DNA from: Thermodesulfobacterium geofontis OPF15
Lineage (GTDB): Bacteria; Desulfobacterota; Thermodesulfobacteria; Thermodesulfobacteriales; Thermodesulfobacteriaceae
Direction: 5' to 3'
NCBI RefSeq assembly: GCF_000215975.1
Contig: NC_015682.1
Span: forward strand, 434,001-498,000
Length of the DNA: 64,000 nt
Below the pieces are notes generated by a model. It saw only the letters and a program-made list of their open reading frames with translations. It was not told the origin of the DNA and ran no database searches. The translations under genes were made by a program, and so were the position numbers. Below, piece after piece: positions 18,577 to 28,039 of the stretch; the stretch's first letter is position 1; the number at the start of each line of letters is the position of its first letter.

Positions 18577-19791
18577 ATGAAACTTCCTAATAAAAGGGGT
18601 TATTTTGGAAAATTTGGTGGACGTTTTGTTCCGGAAACACTTATCCCAGCTTTGTATGAGTTAGAAAGGGCTTATTTTCAAATTAAAAAAGATAAATCCT
18701 TTTGGAAAGAGTGGAAAACTTTACTTCAAGAATACGCAGGTAGACCAACTCCTCTTTATTATGCCGAAAATTTTTCCAAATACTTAGGGGGACATATAAA
18801 AGTTTATCTCAAAAGAGAAGATCTTTTACACACAGGGGCTCACAAGCTCAATAATACAATTGGTCAAGTTCTTCTTGCAAAAAGAATGGGTAAGGAACGT
18901 ATTATTGCTGAAACTGGAGCAGGTCAACATGGAGTAGCTACTGCTACAGCTTGCGCTCTTCTCAATATGAAATGTGTTGTTTATATGGGTGCCAAAGATA
19001 CTGAAAGACAAGCTTTAAATGTTTTTAGAATGAAACTTTTAGGAGCAGAAGTTATACCTGTTTATTCTGGAACACAGACCTTAAAAGATGCTATAAATGA
19101 AGCATTAAGAGATTGGGTTACAAATGTTAGAAATACTTTATATGTAATAGGTTCTGTAGTGGGCCCCCATCCTTATCCCACAATAGTTAGAGATTTTCAA
19201 AGCATTATAGGTATAGAAACAAAAAGACAAATACTTAAAAAAGAAGGAAAACTTCCTGATATAATTATAGCATGTGTAGGTGGTGGTTCTAATGCTATGG
19301 GCATTTTTTATCCCTTTTTTAAAAATAAAAAAGTAAAATTTATAGGAGTTGAGGCAGCAGGACACGGATTAAATACAGATTATCATTCAGCAACACTCTC
19401 TGTTGGAGAGCCAGGAGTGCTTCATGGTATGTTAAGCTATCTTTTACAGGATAAGGTAGGACAAATAAAGGGAGCTCATTCTATTGCTCCGGGTCTTGAT
19501 TATCCAGGTGTAGGGCCTGAACATTCCTATTTTAAAGAAATTAAAAGGGCAGAATACGTTGCAGTAACAGATGAAGAGGCTTTATCTGCTTTCCAAATTC
19601 TTTCCGAAACAGAGGGTATAATCCCTGCACTTGAACCAGCTCATGCTATAGCTTATCTAATAAAAATTGCTAAAGAAATTCCTAAGGGAAGTATAGTAGT
19701 TGTAAATCTTTCAGGAAGAGGAGATAAAGATGTAATGGCTGTAAAAGAATATTTTGAAAAAAATAAAAAATCCTATGAAAAAGGGAGCTAA
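18577..19791 (+). CDS. trpB: Tryptophan synthase beta chain
   Basis: A 404-residue PLP enzyme joining indole and serine. The N-terminus [16 protein letters not shown] is typical of TrpB1. The PLP lysine is in HTGAHKLNN (K90), the [10 protein letters not shown] loop follows, and the phosphate-binding GGGSNAMG is near 230. The ATG at 18577 is preferred to the in-frame TTG at 18565 because it gives a normal N-terminus and has GGAAA ahead of it. It overlaps trpA by 17 nt. No other trp genes lie in the window. Confidence 0.95.
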   Translation: MKLPNKRGYFGKFGGRFVPETLIPALYELERAYFQIKKDKSFWKEWKTLLQEYAGRPTPLYYAENFSKYLGGHIKVYLKREDLLHTGAHKLNNTIGQVLLAKRMGKERIIAETGAGQHGVATATACALLNMKCVVYMGAKDTERQALNVFRMKLLGAEVIPVYSGTQTLKDAINEALRDWVTNVRNTLYVIGSVVGPHPYPTIVRDFQSIIGIETKRQILKKEGKLPDIIIACVGGGSNAMGIFYPFFKNKKVKFIGVEAAGHGLNTDYHSATLSVGEPGVLHGMLSYLLQDKVGQIKGAHSIAPGLDYPGVGPEHSYFKEIKRAEYVAVTDEEALSAFQILSETEGIIPALEPAHAIAYLIKIAKEIPKGSIVVVNLSGRGDKDVMAVKEYFEKNKKSYEKGS

Positions 19792-20566
19792 ATTAATAGA
19801 AAAACGTATAAGAGATTTAAAAGAAAAGGGAGATATTCCTTTTATCCCTTATATAACTTGCTGGGATCCAGATTTAGAAACTACATCTGCTATTCTCTGG
19901 GAACTTGCAGAAATAGAACCTGCTTGTATAGAACTTGGATTTCCTTTTTCTGATCCTGTTGCAGATGGTCCAACTATTCAAAAAGCTGTAGTTAGAGCTT
20001 TAAAAAATAAGCCTGATTTTTCCGCATTTTTTGAATTTATAGAAAAACTAAATCAAAATAAATATCCCATCCCTATAGTTTGTATGACCTATTATAATAT
20101 TATTTATCGTTTTGGCTTAGAAAAAACAGTTGAAAGTGCTTTAGCTTCTGGTCTTTCAGGTTTTATAATAGCTGATCTTCCTATTGAAGAAGCTGGTCCC
20201 TGGCTTAAAGCAAATAAAGGGAAAGGTCTTGCTACCATCTTTTTGGCTGCACCTACTTCCCCAGAAGAAAGGATTAAAAAAATTGCTAAAAAATCTTCTG
20301 GATTTTTATATTATGTTTCTTTAACAGGAATTACTGGAGCAAGAGATAAACTTCCTGATGATGTAGTAGAAAGATTAAAAATGGTTAAAAACCAGTCTTT
20401 GATTCCTGTTGCTGTAGGATTTGGCATTTCAAAGCCAGAACATGTAAAAATGCTTTCTCCTTATACAGATGCCATTATTATAGGAAGTGCTATTGTAAAA
20501 ATTGTAGAAGATAAAGAAAAAAAGGCACCTAAGGAAATCAAGAAATTTCTTAAATCTCTAAAATGA
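19775..20566 (+). CDS. trpA: Tryptophan synthase alpha chain
   Basis: A 263-residue TIM barrel that cleaves indole-3-glycerol phosphate and passes indole to TrpB. The catalytic Glu is in [20 protein letters not shown] and the catalytic Asp is in [29 protein letters not shown] and the phosphate-binding VGFGIS and IIGSAIV complete the set. The ATG at 19775 sits inside the end of trpB; the in-frame TTG at 19754 is discounted. Overlap implies coupled translation with trpB. The stop overlaps the aroB start (ATGA). Confidence 0.95.
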   Translation: MKKGAKLIEKRIRDLKEKGDIPFIPYITCWDPDLETTSAILWELAEIEPACIELGFPFSDPVADGPTIQKAVVRALKNKPDFSAFFEFIEKLNQNKYPIPIVCMTYYNIIYRFGLEKTVESALASGLSGFIIADLPIEEAGPWLKANKGKGLATIFLAAPTSPEERIKKIAKKSSGFLYYVSLTGITGARDKLPDDVVERLKMVKNQSLIPVAVGFGISKPEHVKMLSPYTDAIIIGSAIVKIVEDKEKKAPKEIKKFLKSLK

Positions 20567-21651
20567 AAATTCTTAAAGTAAAAACTAAACCTTCTTACGA
20601 AATTATAATTAAAGAAAATGTTTTTGAAGATATTCCTAATGACTTAAAGAAAAATTTTAATTTTGGTAAAATTGCCATAGTTACAGATCATATAGTTGAA
20701 GACCTTTATGCTAAAAGGTTATATGAAAACCTTAAAAAAAACCAAATAAAAGCAGAAATTTTTTCTTTTCCTGCAGGAGAGGCTTCAAAAAATATAGATA
20801 CAGTTATTTCTCTTGCAAGAGCACTTATTCAAAAGAATTTTGATAGAAAAGATATAATTATAGCTTTGGGAGGGGGTGTAGTTGGTGATGTAGCTGGTTT
20901 TCTTGCAAGTATTTATCTAAGAGGTATCCCTTATATTCAGATTCCTACTACCCTTCTTGCTCAAGTTGACTCCTCTGTTGGAGGGAAAACCGGGGTTGAT
21001 CTCCCTGAAGGCAAAAATTTAATAGGCACTTTTTATCAACCAGCAAAGGTTTATATAGATCCTTTAGTTTTAAAAAGTCTCCCCATAGAAGAAATAAAAA
21101 ATGGGCTTGCAGAGGTTATTAAGTATGGATGTATTTTGAAAAGGAGGCTATTTAGTTTTCTTTCAAAAAAGGGTAAAGAGCTTTATAATTTAAATTCTCA
21201 GGATCTTGAATACATAATTTTTGAAAGTACTTCAGCTAAAGCTTATGTAGTTTCTAAGGATGAGAAAGAAAAGGACTTAAGAAGAATTCTTAATTTTGGG
21301 CATACCATAGGACATGCTATAGAGACTGAGCTTAATTATAGTATACCTCACGGGCTTGCTGTAGCTGTAGGAATGGTTATAGAAGCAAAAATTTCAGAAA
21401 TTTTAGGAATTGCTGAAGAAAGCGTTTCAGAACCATTGATCAAACTTCTTAAAAGTCTTGATATGCCCTATGAAATTTCTCATCTATCTTCTAATTTAGA
21501 TCCTTCAAAGCTAATTTCTCATTTTTCTAAAGATAAAAAGGTATGGAAAGGGAAATTAACCATGGTTCTTTTAAAAAAAATTGGTAAAGCTCAATTTTAC
21601 GAATTTTCTTCTTTTGAAGAGGCAAAGGAAGTTTTTTTAAAGTGTTTTTAG
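20563..21651 (+). CDS. aroB: 3-dehydroquinate synthase
   Basis: A 362-residue NAD- and metal-dependent enzyme converting DAHP to 3-dehydroquinate, the second step of the shikimate pathway. Evidence includes ALGGGVVGDVAGFLASIYLRGI (NAD-binding), PTTLLAQVDSSVGGKTGVDLPEGKN, and the metal-binding Glu and His in LAEVIKYG and NFGHTIGHAIE. The length is standard. The 4-nt overlap with trpA places aromatic amino acid steps in one transcript. Confidence 0.95.
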   Translation: MKILKVKTKPSYEIIIKENVFEDIPNDLKKNFNFGKIAIVTDHIVEDLYAKRLYENLKKNQIKAEIFSFPAGEASKNIDTVISLARALIQKNFDRKDIIIALGGGVVGDVAGFLASIYLRGIPYIQIPTTLLAQVDSSVGGKTGVDLPEGKNLIGTFYQPAKVYIDPLVLKSLPIEEIKNGLAEVIKYGCILKRRLFSFLSKKGKELYNLNSQDLEYIIFESTSAKAYVVSKDEKEKDLRRILNFGHTIGHAIETELNYSIPHGLAVAVGMVIEAKISEILGIAEESVSEPLIKLLKSLDMPYEISHLSSNLDPSKLISHFSKDKKVWKGKLTMVLLKKIGKAQFYEFSSFEEAKEVFLKCF

Positions 21652-21698
21652 AAATATAATTTTGAAAAATTTGAAAGGTTTGCTAAATTTTAATTTTG

Positions 21699-22559
21699 AT
21701 GGATGAAAAATTAGACCGTTTATTTAAAAAGATAAAAGATCAGACTTTTTATAAACTTTCTGCTTCAGGAAATGACTTTATAATCTTCTTAAATTTTGAT
21801 GAAAAAATAACCTCAGAAGAAGGAAAGATCCTTGCTAAAAAACTTTGTAGACCAAAATTTTCAATTTCAGCAGATGGTCTTATTTTATTAGAAAAGCCGA
21901 GTACTTCTTCTGCAAGCTTTTCTTGGAAATTTTTTAATTCAGATGGAAGTGAAGCTGAAATGTGTGGGAATGGAGCAAGATGTGTTGCAAGATTGGTTGA
22001 AGAACTTGGGCTTTTTAAAAGTCCCTTTTATTTTGAAACCAAAGCTGGACTTATTTATGCTGAAGTAAAAGGGGAAAGGGTAAAAGTAGCTTTAACTTCA
22101 CCAAAGGATTTAAAGCTTAATTTGGTTATAAGAACTGATTATGATTGGTTTATGGCACATTTTGTTAATACCGGGGTTCCTCATGTGGTTATTTTTTGGG
22201 ATGATATAGAGTCAGCACCAGTAGAAAAAATAGGTCTTAAGATAAGATATCATGAAATTTTTAAGCCTGCAGGAACAAATGTAAATTTTGTAGAATTAGT
22301 AGAAGGTGATAAAAAATATTTAAAAATTAGAACTTATGAAAGAGGAGTTGAAGCAGAGACTTTAGCCTGTGGAACAGGTGCAAGCGCATCAGCTTATATC
22401 TCTTATAAACTTGGTTTGGTTGATAAAAAAGTTGATCTTTTAACTAAAAGCGGAGAAATTCTTACAGTTTATATTGAAGATGAGGAAAACAAAATATATC
22501 TTGAGGGAGATACAAGATTTGTCTTTGAAGGAAAAATAAAAAAAGAGGCTATACTATAA
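21699..22559 (+). CDS. dapF: Diaminopimelate epimerase
   Basis: A 286-residue enzyme interconverting LL- and meso-diaminopimelate for lysine and peptidoglycan. The two catalytic cysteines are in EMCGNGARC (C89) and ETLACGTGAS (C224). N-terminal KLSASGNDFI is diagnostic. The ATG at 21699 is chosen over the overlapping TTG at 21696. It lies 47 nt after aroB and 19 nt before dapA, making a lysine/peptidoglycan pair. Confidence 0.95.
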   Translation: MDEKLDRLFKKIKDQTFYKLSASGNDFIIFLNFDEKITSEEGKILAKKLCRPKFSISADGLILLEKPSTSSASFSWKFFNSDGSEAEMCGNGARCVARLVEELGLFKSPFYFETKAGLIYAEVKGERVKVALTSPKDLKLNLVIRTDYDWFMAHFVNTGVPHVVIFWDDIESAPVEKIGLKIRYHEIFKPAGTNVNFVELVEGDKKYLKIRTYERGVEAETLACGTGASASAYISYKLGLVDKKVDLLTKSGEILTVYIEDEENKIYLEGDTRFVFEGKIKKEAIL

Positions 22560-22578
22560 TAAAAGGAGGTAAGAGGAT

Positions 22579-23460
22579 ATGAAACTACAAGGCTCTATAG
22601 TAGCATTAGTAACACCATTTAAAGATGGAAAAGTAGATGAAGCCTCATTAAGAAATCTTATAAAATGGCATCTTCAAGAGGGAACTCACGGAATTTTAGT
22701 TCTTGGAACAACTGGTGAGGCAGTGACCATAGATTTAGAGGAAAGAAAAAGGGTAATGGAGATAGCTTTAGAAGAGGCAAAGGGGAAAGTCCCTTTAATT
22801 GTTGGGACAGGAACAAATGATACTCAGAAAGTTCTCAAATATACTAAACTTGCAGAAGAAATGGGTTTTGATGCAGCTTTGATAGTAACTCCCTATTATA
22901 ATAAGCCAACTCAAAATGGTCTTTATGAGCATTATAGTTATATTGCTAAAAATACTAATATTCCCATTATTCTTTACAATGTGCCTGGAAGAACCTCTGT
23001 TAATTTATTACCTGAAACAACTGCTAAACTTTCTCAAATTGAAAATATTGTGGCTATAAAAGAGGCTTGCGGTGATATTAAACAGGTAACTGAGCTTTTA
23101 CTTAAATGCCCTAAGGATTTTACTATTCTTTCGGGAGATGATTTTACTGCTTATGCAACAGTTATGCTTGGTGGAAAAGGAGTTATTTCTGTTGCAGCAA
23201 ATGTTATGCCAAGAGAAATGTCTCAACTTATGGAAAGTGCTTTAAATGGAGAGGTAGCTAAAGCTCAAGAATTAAATTTAAAACTTTATCCTCTTTATAA
23301 AGCTATGTTTGTTGAAACCAATCCAGTTCCAGCTAAGGCTGCACTTTGGCTTATGGGTAAAATTGAAACTCCAGAGGTAAGGCTTCCTTTGTCTCAACTT
23401 TCAGAAAAGTCCTTAGAAACTCTAAAGACTATTTTAAAAGAAAATTATGGCTTAATTTAA
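22579..23460 (+). CDS. dapA: 4-hydroxy-tetrahydrodipicolinate synthase
   Basis: A 293-residue TIM-barrel aldolase condensing pyruvate with aspartate semialdehyde. It shows GTTGEAVTI (43-51), Y133 in ILYNVPGRTS, and the Schiff-base lysine K161 in IVAIKEACGD. There is a strong AAAGGAGGT ribosome site. Its stop codon is immediately followed by the parS-like palindrome. Confidence 0.96.
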   Translation: MKLQGSIVALVTPFKDGKVDEASLRNLIKWHLQEGTHGILVLGTTGEAVTIDLEERKRVMEIALEEAKGKVPLIVGTGTNDTQKVLKYTKLAEEMGFDAALIVTPYYNKPTQNGLYEHYSYIAKNTNIPIILYNVPGRTSVNLLPETTAKLSQIENIVAIKEACGDIKQVTELLLKCPKDFTILSGDDFTAYATVMLGGKGVISVAANVMPREMSQLMESALNGEVAKAQELNLKLYPLYKAMFVETNPVPAKAALWLMGKIETPEVRLPLSQLSEKSLETLKTILKENYGLI

Positions 23461-23476
23461 TGTTCCACGTGGAACA
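23461..23476. other. parS: parS-like ParB-binding site
   Basis: A perfect 16-bp palindrome, TGTTCCACGTGGAACA. It matches the widely conserved chromosomal parS consensus TGTTNCACGTGNAACA at every fixed position. It starts on the first base after the dapA stop. ParB loads at such sites to build the partition complex, and chromosomal copies cluster near the replication origin. No parA or parB is in the window. The palindrome has no loop and a poor T-tract, so it is not a good terminator. Confidence 0.85.
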
Positions 23477-23510
23477 TTAAATTTTTTAAAATAAAAATTA
23501 GGAGGGGATT

Positions 23511-24662
23511 ATGGAAAACTTTGAATTTTATGTGCCTACAAAAATAATTTTTGGTAAAAAAACTGAAGAAAAAATTGGAGAGATTTTAAAGAAAGATGGG
23601 ATTAAGAAAGTGTTATTTGTTTATGGTAGAGAATCAATTAAAAAGATTGGTCTATATGATAGAGTAGTAAAAGCTTTAAAAGAATCTGGTATTGATTTTA
23701 TAGAACATTCAGGGGTTAAACCTAATCCAGTTTTATCTCATACAAGAGAGGGAATTAAAAAAGCTAAAGAAAATAAAGTGAAAGCTATACTTGCTGTAGG
23801 TGGAGGTTCAGCAATTGATGAAGGAAAAGCTATAGCAGTGGGAGCAAAAACTAAAAAAGATATATGGAAATATTTTAAAGGTGAGGAAGTTATTGAAACT
23901 GCTTTACCTATTTATACTATCCTTACTTTAGCTGCAACAGGTTCTGAAATGAATGGATTTGCTGTAATTACTAATGAGGAAACTAAAGAAAAATTAAATA
24001 TTGCCTCAGAACATATTTTTCCAAGAGTCTCTATTCTAAATCCAGAACTAACTTATACAGTAACTTCTCAGTATCAAGCCTATGCTGCAGTTGATGTAAT
24101 AGCACACATAATTGAGTACTATTTTACTTGTAAAGTTTGTCCTAATTTGTCAAATAGAATTTCAGAAGGGCTCATAAAGACAGTTATGGAAACTACAGAA
24201 ATCATATTAAAGGATCCAAAAAACTATAAAGCCCGTGCTGAATTTATGTGGTCTTCAACACTTGCTTTAAATGGATTAACAAGAACTGGAGTTGGTGGAG
24301 GTCTATTTCCTAATCATTTAATAGCACATGCCTTGGGAGGTATCTATGACCTTCCTCATGGAGCCTGTTTATCAATTGTAATCCCTGCATGGATGAGCTG
24401 GTATAAAGAGGAAAATAAATCTCAATTTGAAAGATTTGCTAAAGAAATCTTCGGTGTTTCTTCTGCTGAAGATGGTATATCTGCACTTAAAAACTGGTTT
24501 AAAAAAATAGGTGCTCCTGTAAGTTTAAAAGAAGTAAATATCTCAGAAAAAGAAATTCCAGAGATTGCAGAAAAGGGATATAATATTGCCAAAATTTGGG
24601 GAATAGAAAACCTTTATTCTAAAGAAGTAATTGAAGAGATATTAAAAAAAGCAATAAAATAG
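23511..24662 (+). CDS. Iron-containing alcohol dehydrogenase (butanol dehydrogenase type)
   Basis: A 383-residue group III alcohol dehydrogenase of the YqhD/BdhA type, reducing aldehydes with NAD(P)H. AVGGGSAIDEGKAIAVGAK is the dinucleotide-binding region. AAVDVIAHIIEYYFT gives the metal Asp and first His. The C-terminal iron ligands are in HLIAHALGGIYDLPHGACLSIV. It follows the parS-like site with a good AGGAGG ribosome site. It is probably monocistronic or paired with the next gene, 37 nt away. Confidence 0.92.
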   Translation: MENFEFYVPTKIIFGKKTEEKIGEILKKDGIKKVLFVYGRESIKKIGLYDRVVKALKESGIDFIEHSGVKPNPVLSHTREGIKKAKENKVKAILAVGGGSAIDEGKAIAVGAKTKKDIWKYFKGEEVIETALPIYTILTLAATGSEMNGFAVITNEETKEKLNIASEHIFPRVSILNPELTYTVTSQYQAYAAVDVIAHIIEYYFTCKVCPNLSNRISEGLIKTVMETTEIILKDPKNYKARAEFMWSSTLALNGLTRTGVGGGLFPNHLIAHALGGIYDLPHGACLSIVIPAWMSWYKEENKSQFERFAKEIFGVSSAEDGISALKNWFKKIGAPVSLKEVNISEKEIPEIAEKGYNIAKIWGIENLYSKEVIEEILKKAIK

Positions 24663-24699
24663 AGCTTTTATTTTTTTAAATAAGTTTTAAAATAAAAAT

Positions 24700-25617
24700 A
24701 TGTATATTGCAAGAAGACCTGTAGCTGGACATTTTGAATACTCTTTAAAAGAATCCTATTATGAAGCTCCCTATTGGAAAAGTAAAACTATCTTAAATCT
24801 TGGGGAATTTCCAGAAAATTATATAACCTATTACAGTGAAGTTGCATTTTCTATAGATTTAGAAGAAAAATTAGAAGAACTTGGATATAAAGTAGATCAA
24901 TGGGAATTAGAAAGGCTATTTTTTAGATTTTTAAATCCTGAAGCACAAAGAATAATTCTTCAATTTACTCGACCTAAAAGTATTAAAAAAGTACACAAAA
25001 CCTTTTCTATAAAAGATATCCATCCCTTTGATATTAAAAGAAGATTGGTTTTAAAATTTGGGATCTCAAATCCAGAAAAATATATGGATATTCCTTATCC
25101 CTTTTTAAGTGAACTTTGTGAGAAATCAAGAGATGAATTGGAAAACTATTTTTGGGATTTAGAAGATAGACTAAAACATAGAGAAAAAATAAGATATCTT
25201 ATGGCAATTTTTGGTCTTTCTTATATATCTTCCAGAGCAACTCAAGAAGATATAGATAGGCTTTTTTTAAATAATTTTTGTCAAATTTTGGAAGATGAAA
25301 CCTTTAGAATGGGTATAAGCTCAGAGGAACTTCATAGAAATTATTTTTGTAGATATATATGGATATATTTTGATATGGTTCCCTTTTTCCCAAGACCAAA
25401 GGAGTTTTATTTTAAAGAAAAAGAGATCTATTTTAAAGCTTTTGAGCTCCTTGGTATTCCTGTTGAAGAATTAAAAAGATTATCAAGAAAGGAGTTGTTG
25501 AAAATTTTTAGAAAAAAGGCAAAAGAGCTTCATCCAGACAAAGGAGGTTCTCACGAAAGATTTATAGAATTAAGAAAAATTTTTGAAGAACTCCTTAAAA
25601 TAAAAAAGGGGGATTAA
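24700..25617 (+). CDS. J-domain protein with uncharacterised N-terminal region
   Basis: A 305-residue protein with a J-domain at the very C-terminus. A helix (ELLGIPVEELKRLSRKELLKIFRKKAKEL) leads into HPD at 278-280, then KGGSHERFIELRKIFEELL. The intact HPD means it should stimulate a DnaK ATPase. The 240-residue N-terminal region is charged and mostly helical, and I do not recognise it. There is no G/F-rich or zinc-finger region, so it is not DnaJ proper. Its last codons overlap a terminator hairpin that serves the opposite strand. Confidence 0.85.
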   Translation: MYIARRPVAGHFEYSLKESYYEAPYWKSKTILNLGEFPENYITYYSEVAFSIDLEEKLEELGYKVDQWELERLFFRFLNPEAQRIILQFTRPKSIKKVHKTFSIKDIHPFDIKRRLVLKFGISNPEKYMDIPYPFLSELCEKSRDELENYFWDLEDRLKHREKIRYLMAIFGLSYISSRATQEDIDRLFLNNFCQILEDETFRMGISSEELHRNYFCRYIWIYFDMVPFFPRPKEFYFKEKEIYFKAFELLGIPVEELKRLSRKELLKIFRKKAKELHPDKGGSHERFIELRKIFEELLKIKKGD

Positions 25618-25625
25618 AATCCCCC
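25608..25625 (-). terminator. Intrinsic terminator of the reverse-strand porin gene
   Basis: GGGGGATT and AATCCCCC pair around a 2-nt loop. Read on the reverse strand, the hairpin lies 31 nt after the porin stop and is followed by TTTTTTATTTT, a good intrinsic terminator. On the forward strand it covers the end of the J-domain gene and is followed by AAAAATAATA, so it is a poor terminator in that direction. Confidence 0.75.
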
Positions 25626-25656
25626 AAAAATAATAGGTGTAGTATGAAGGTAAGGA

Positions 25657-27045
25657 TTAAAATGCTACTTGCAAGGTTAATTGTAATCTTTTGTCATCCT
25701 TAAGCAATTTATCTTCATAATTTACATAATCATAATCAAGAACAAGCATATTTTTGTGAGGTTTATCAAGATGATAAACAATTCCCAAAATGTATCTTTT
25801 ACTTTCATCTACTATTTTATCAGCTAAATCCTTTTGATCATCATTTTGGTCAAAATAATCATATCTTGCAATTAAACTTATAGGAAGGCTTGAGAAGGCA
25901 TAAGGTTTAAGTTCTAAGAAAAAGGAATAGCCATCCTTATCATAATCATCAGAACCCTTTTGATTTGAATGTCCCCAGTAATATTGAGCAGTAGCAGTAA
26001 AATATTCATGTTCATAACTTGCAAAAAGAAGATTTACTCGCCAGTTAGGAGGATTTTTCTCTACGTTCCCCTTTCCTCTAATTCCGAAATAGGAGATCTG
26101 AAAACCAGGTAAGAGATCTGGTAGGGGTCTTAAAGTAATTCTTGCCTCAATAGGTTTATCATTATTTTTTTCTCTATCATGATATCCTGCACCATTATAA
26201 ATTCCTAAAGCAATGCTTCCATATCTTCCTGCATAAGAGGGATTAACCCTTTTTTTGTACCATTCAGGCATTTCTTCACCAAGAAGTGCCATGAAGGTAA
26301 TTCCAAAATCTGCAGAATTAAATAGACCATTTCTTTCTGTAAACATTGTATCTTGACATCTATACCAATTTAAATTTTCTTCATAATCAAGCCAAGGAAA
26401 ATGAACCTGTCCAAATTCTAAGAAAGGCTTTTTTAAAAATCCCATATCCGGGAATTTAAACTTTCCATAAATATATTTAGTTCTTACCATTATAGAACCA
26501 TCTATATTAGTTTTATTTGGTTTTTGAAGCTCTTCTTTTACTTGAGTTACATCAAAAGTTACATGGGCATCAAACCAAGGAGTTATATTTTTGGTAAATC
26601 TTACATATCCTCTTTTAATAGCAACTTGACTTCTCTGTTTATCATCTCCAGCTTCACCTCCCACATCTTTCCCCTTTCCATTCATATAAGAGATATACCA
26701 CAAACCATTTACATTTAATCCTTTTAGAGCCTTAATAATTTCATCAAGCTTCTTATTTTTTTTCTCCACTTCATCTTTAGCCTTTTCTACCTTTTCAACC
26801 ATAGAAGTTAAGGTGCCTTCTTTTTGCTTAAGCTCTTTTTCTTTTTGTTCTAATTCTGAAAGAAGTTTTTTAATCTCTTCCTTTTTCTTTTCATAATCTT
26901 CAAGAAGAGTTTTTAGTTCAGCAATTTTTGCATCTAAAGACTTTTCTTCTGTTAAAGCCTTAGCATAAGAGGGAAAAAGACTTAAAACTCCTAAGGAAAG
27001 TGCTAAAGCTAATCCTTTTTTAAAGCGTTTTTTAGTTTTTCCCAT
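25657..27045 (-). CDS. Outer-membrane porin with coiled-coil N-terminus (OprP-like)
   Basis: A 462-residue outer-membrane protein. Residues 1-31 are a signal peptide. Residues about 33-107 form a strongly charged heptad-rich coiled coil (EKKKEEIKKLLSELEQKEKE). The rest is a beta-barrel with alternating aromatic residues, ending in LQVAF with the C-terminal Phe used for outer-membrane assembly. The coiled coil plus barrel resembles S-layer-like/phosphate-selective porins. It lies 23 nt after the pstS remnant on the same strand, which makes phosphate uptake plausible. A strong terminator follows. Confidence 0.8.
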   Translation of the reverse strand: MGKTKKRFKKGLALALSLGVLSLFPSYAKALTEEKSLDAKIAELKTLLEDYEKKKEEIKKLLSELEQKEKELKQKEGTLTSMVEKVEKAKDEVEKKNKKLDEIIKALKGLNVNGLWYISYMNGKGKDVGGEAGDDKQRSQVAIKRGYVRFTKNITPWFDAHVTFDVTQVKEELQKPNKTNIDGSIMVRTKYIYGKFKFPDMGFLKKPFLEFGQVHFPWLDYEENLNWYRCQDTMFTERNGLFNSADFGITFMALLGEEMPEWYKKRVNPSYAGRYGSIALGIYNGAGYHDREKNNDKPIEARITLRPLPDLLPGFQISYFGIRGKGNVEKNPPNWRVNLLFASYEHEYFTATAQYYWGHSNQKGSDDYDKDGYSFFLELKPYAFSSLPISLIARYDYFDQNDDQKDLADKIVDESKRYILGIVYHLDKPHKNMLVLDYDYVNYEDKLLKDDKRLQLTLQVAF

Positions 27046-27068
27046 AGCAAACCTCCTTAATTTTTTAT

Positions 27069-27946
27069 TTAAGGATTAATTTTATATTTCCCCCAGTATT
27101 CATAGATGAGATGAACTAAATTCTTGGGTAAAGGAATATAGTATAAGTCTTCTGCTATTTTACTACCCCTTTCAAAAGCCCATTTAAAAAATTTAGTTAC
27201 CTCTTTTGCATTAGGTTTATCAAGAGGTATAAGAATAAAAGATGCTCCTTCTCCATTTTCCATTTTGCATTGCTTACAGCAGATTGCATTGATTTTACTG
27301 AAGGAGTAATAAAGGCACTTCCCTTAGCATTTAAAAGATTGGCTCCTATTCCCACAGGCCAATTTACTGAGGTTCCAGCTCCTACTTTTTCTCTCCACTC
27401 AGGACAAGCTTTACTTAAATAGGTAGTAAAAAGCCATGTTGTTCCAGAGCCATCAGATCTTCTAACCACTACAATAGGACGTTCAGGAAGATTGACTTTT
27501 GGATTTAATTTTTTCAAATATGGGTCATTCCAGTTTTTAATTTTACCCAAGTAAATATCACAGATAGCTTTATGATCTAAATTTAAAGAAATATTTTTTA
27601 ATTCTGGCAAATTATAAGTGATTACTACAGCACCAATTATAAAAGGGAATTGAACTAAGTTATATTTTCTTAATTCTTCAGAAGCCAAGGGTTTATCACT
27701 TGCTCCAAAATCAACTGTCTTTTCTTGAGCCTGTTTTATTCCTCCTCCAGAACCTATTCCTTGATAATTGATTTTTACTTTAGTGAGTTTATAATATTCA
27801 TAAGCCCAAGCTTCAATTACAGGTTGAGGGAAAGTAGCTCCTGCACCAGTTAATTCAATAGCTTGAGATAAAGAAGGACTCAAAATGCAAAAGATTATGA
27901 TTAAAAGACACCAAAATTTAAAAATTAAAGACTTCATCATATTCAC
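27069..27946 (-). pseudogene. pstS: Phosphate ABC transporter substrate-binding protein PstS, decayed
   Basis: PstS binds periplasmic phosphate for the Pst importer. The first 230 residues are clear: a signal peptide, then ELTGAGATFPQPVIEAWAY, QGIGSGGGIKQ and RSDGSGTTWLF. Two lesions follow. After WPVGIGA about 30 residues normally present (the KGNEGV...GAIGYVEYAYA block) are missing. About 60 nt later the frame shifts near 27263, and the family C-terminus (FILIPLDKPNAKEVTKFFKWAFERG, then LPKNLVHLIYEYW) continues in another frame to 27069. Roughly 50 residues are lost overall. The ribosome site (GGAGGTGAAT) and promoter region look intact. No pstC, pstA or pstB is adjacent. Confidence 0.82.
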
Positions 27947-27988
27947 CTCCTTTTTAAGATTTTTTGTGAAAAGTATAAAAAAGTAATT

Positions 27989-28032
27989 TTAAAAAAGAGT
28001 TAAAAAAATGTTAAAAATAGGTTAAAAATCAG
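27989..28032 (+). promoter_or_regulatory. Four tandem 11-nt repeats, probable PhoB-type operator
   Basis: Four contiguous 11-mers, TTAAAAAAGAG, TTAAAAAAATG, TTAAAAATAGG and TTAAAAATCAG, start at 27989, 28000, 28011 and 28022. OmpR/PhoB regulators bind direct repeats with an 11-bp period. The array fills the gap between the divergent pstS remnant and the PhoB-like gene, ending 7 nt before the regulator start. It is therefore placed to control both. The binding protein is inferred. Confidence 0.7.
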
Positions 28033-28039
28033 ATATTAA

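Noticed and set aside
23461-23490. Palindrome after dapA as an intrinsic terminator
   Set aside because: The dyad has no loop, no GC-rich stem of terminator type and only a delayed T-run, and it matches parS exactly.
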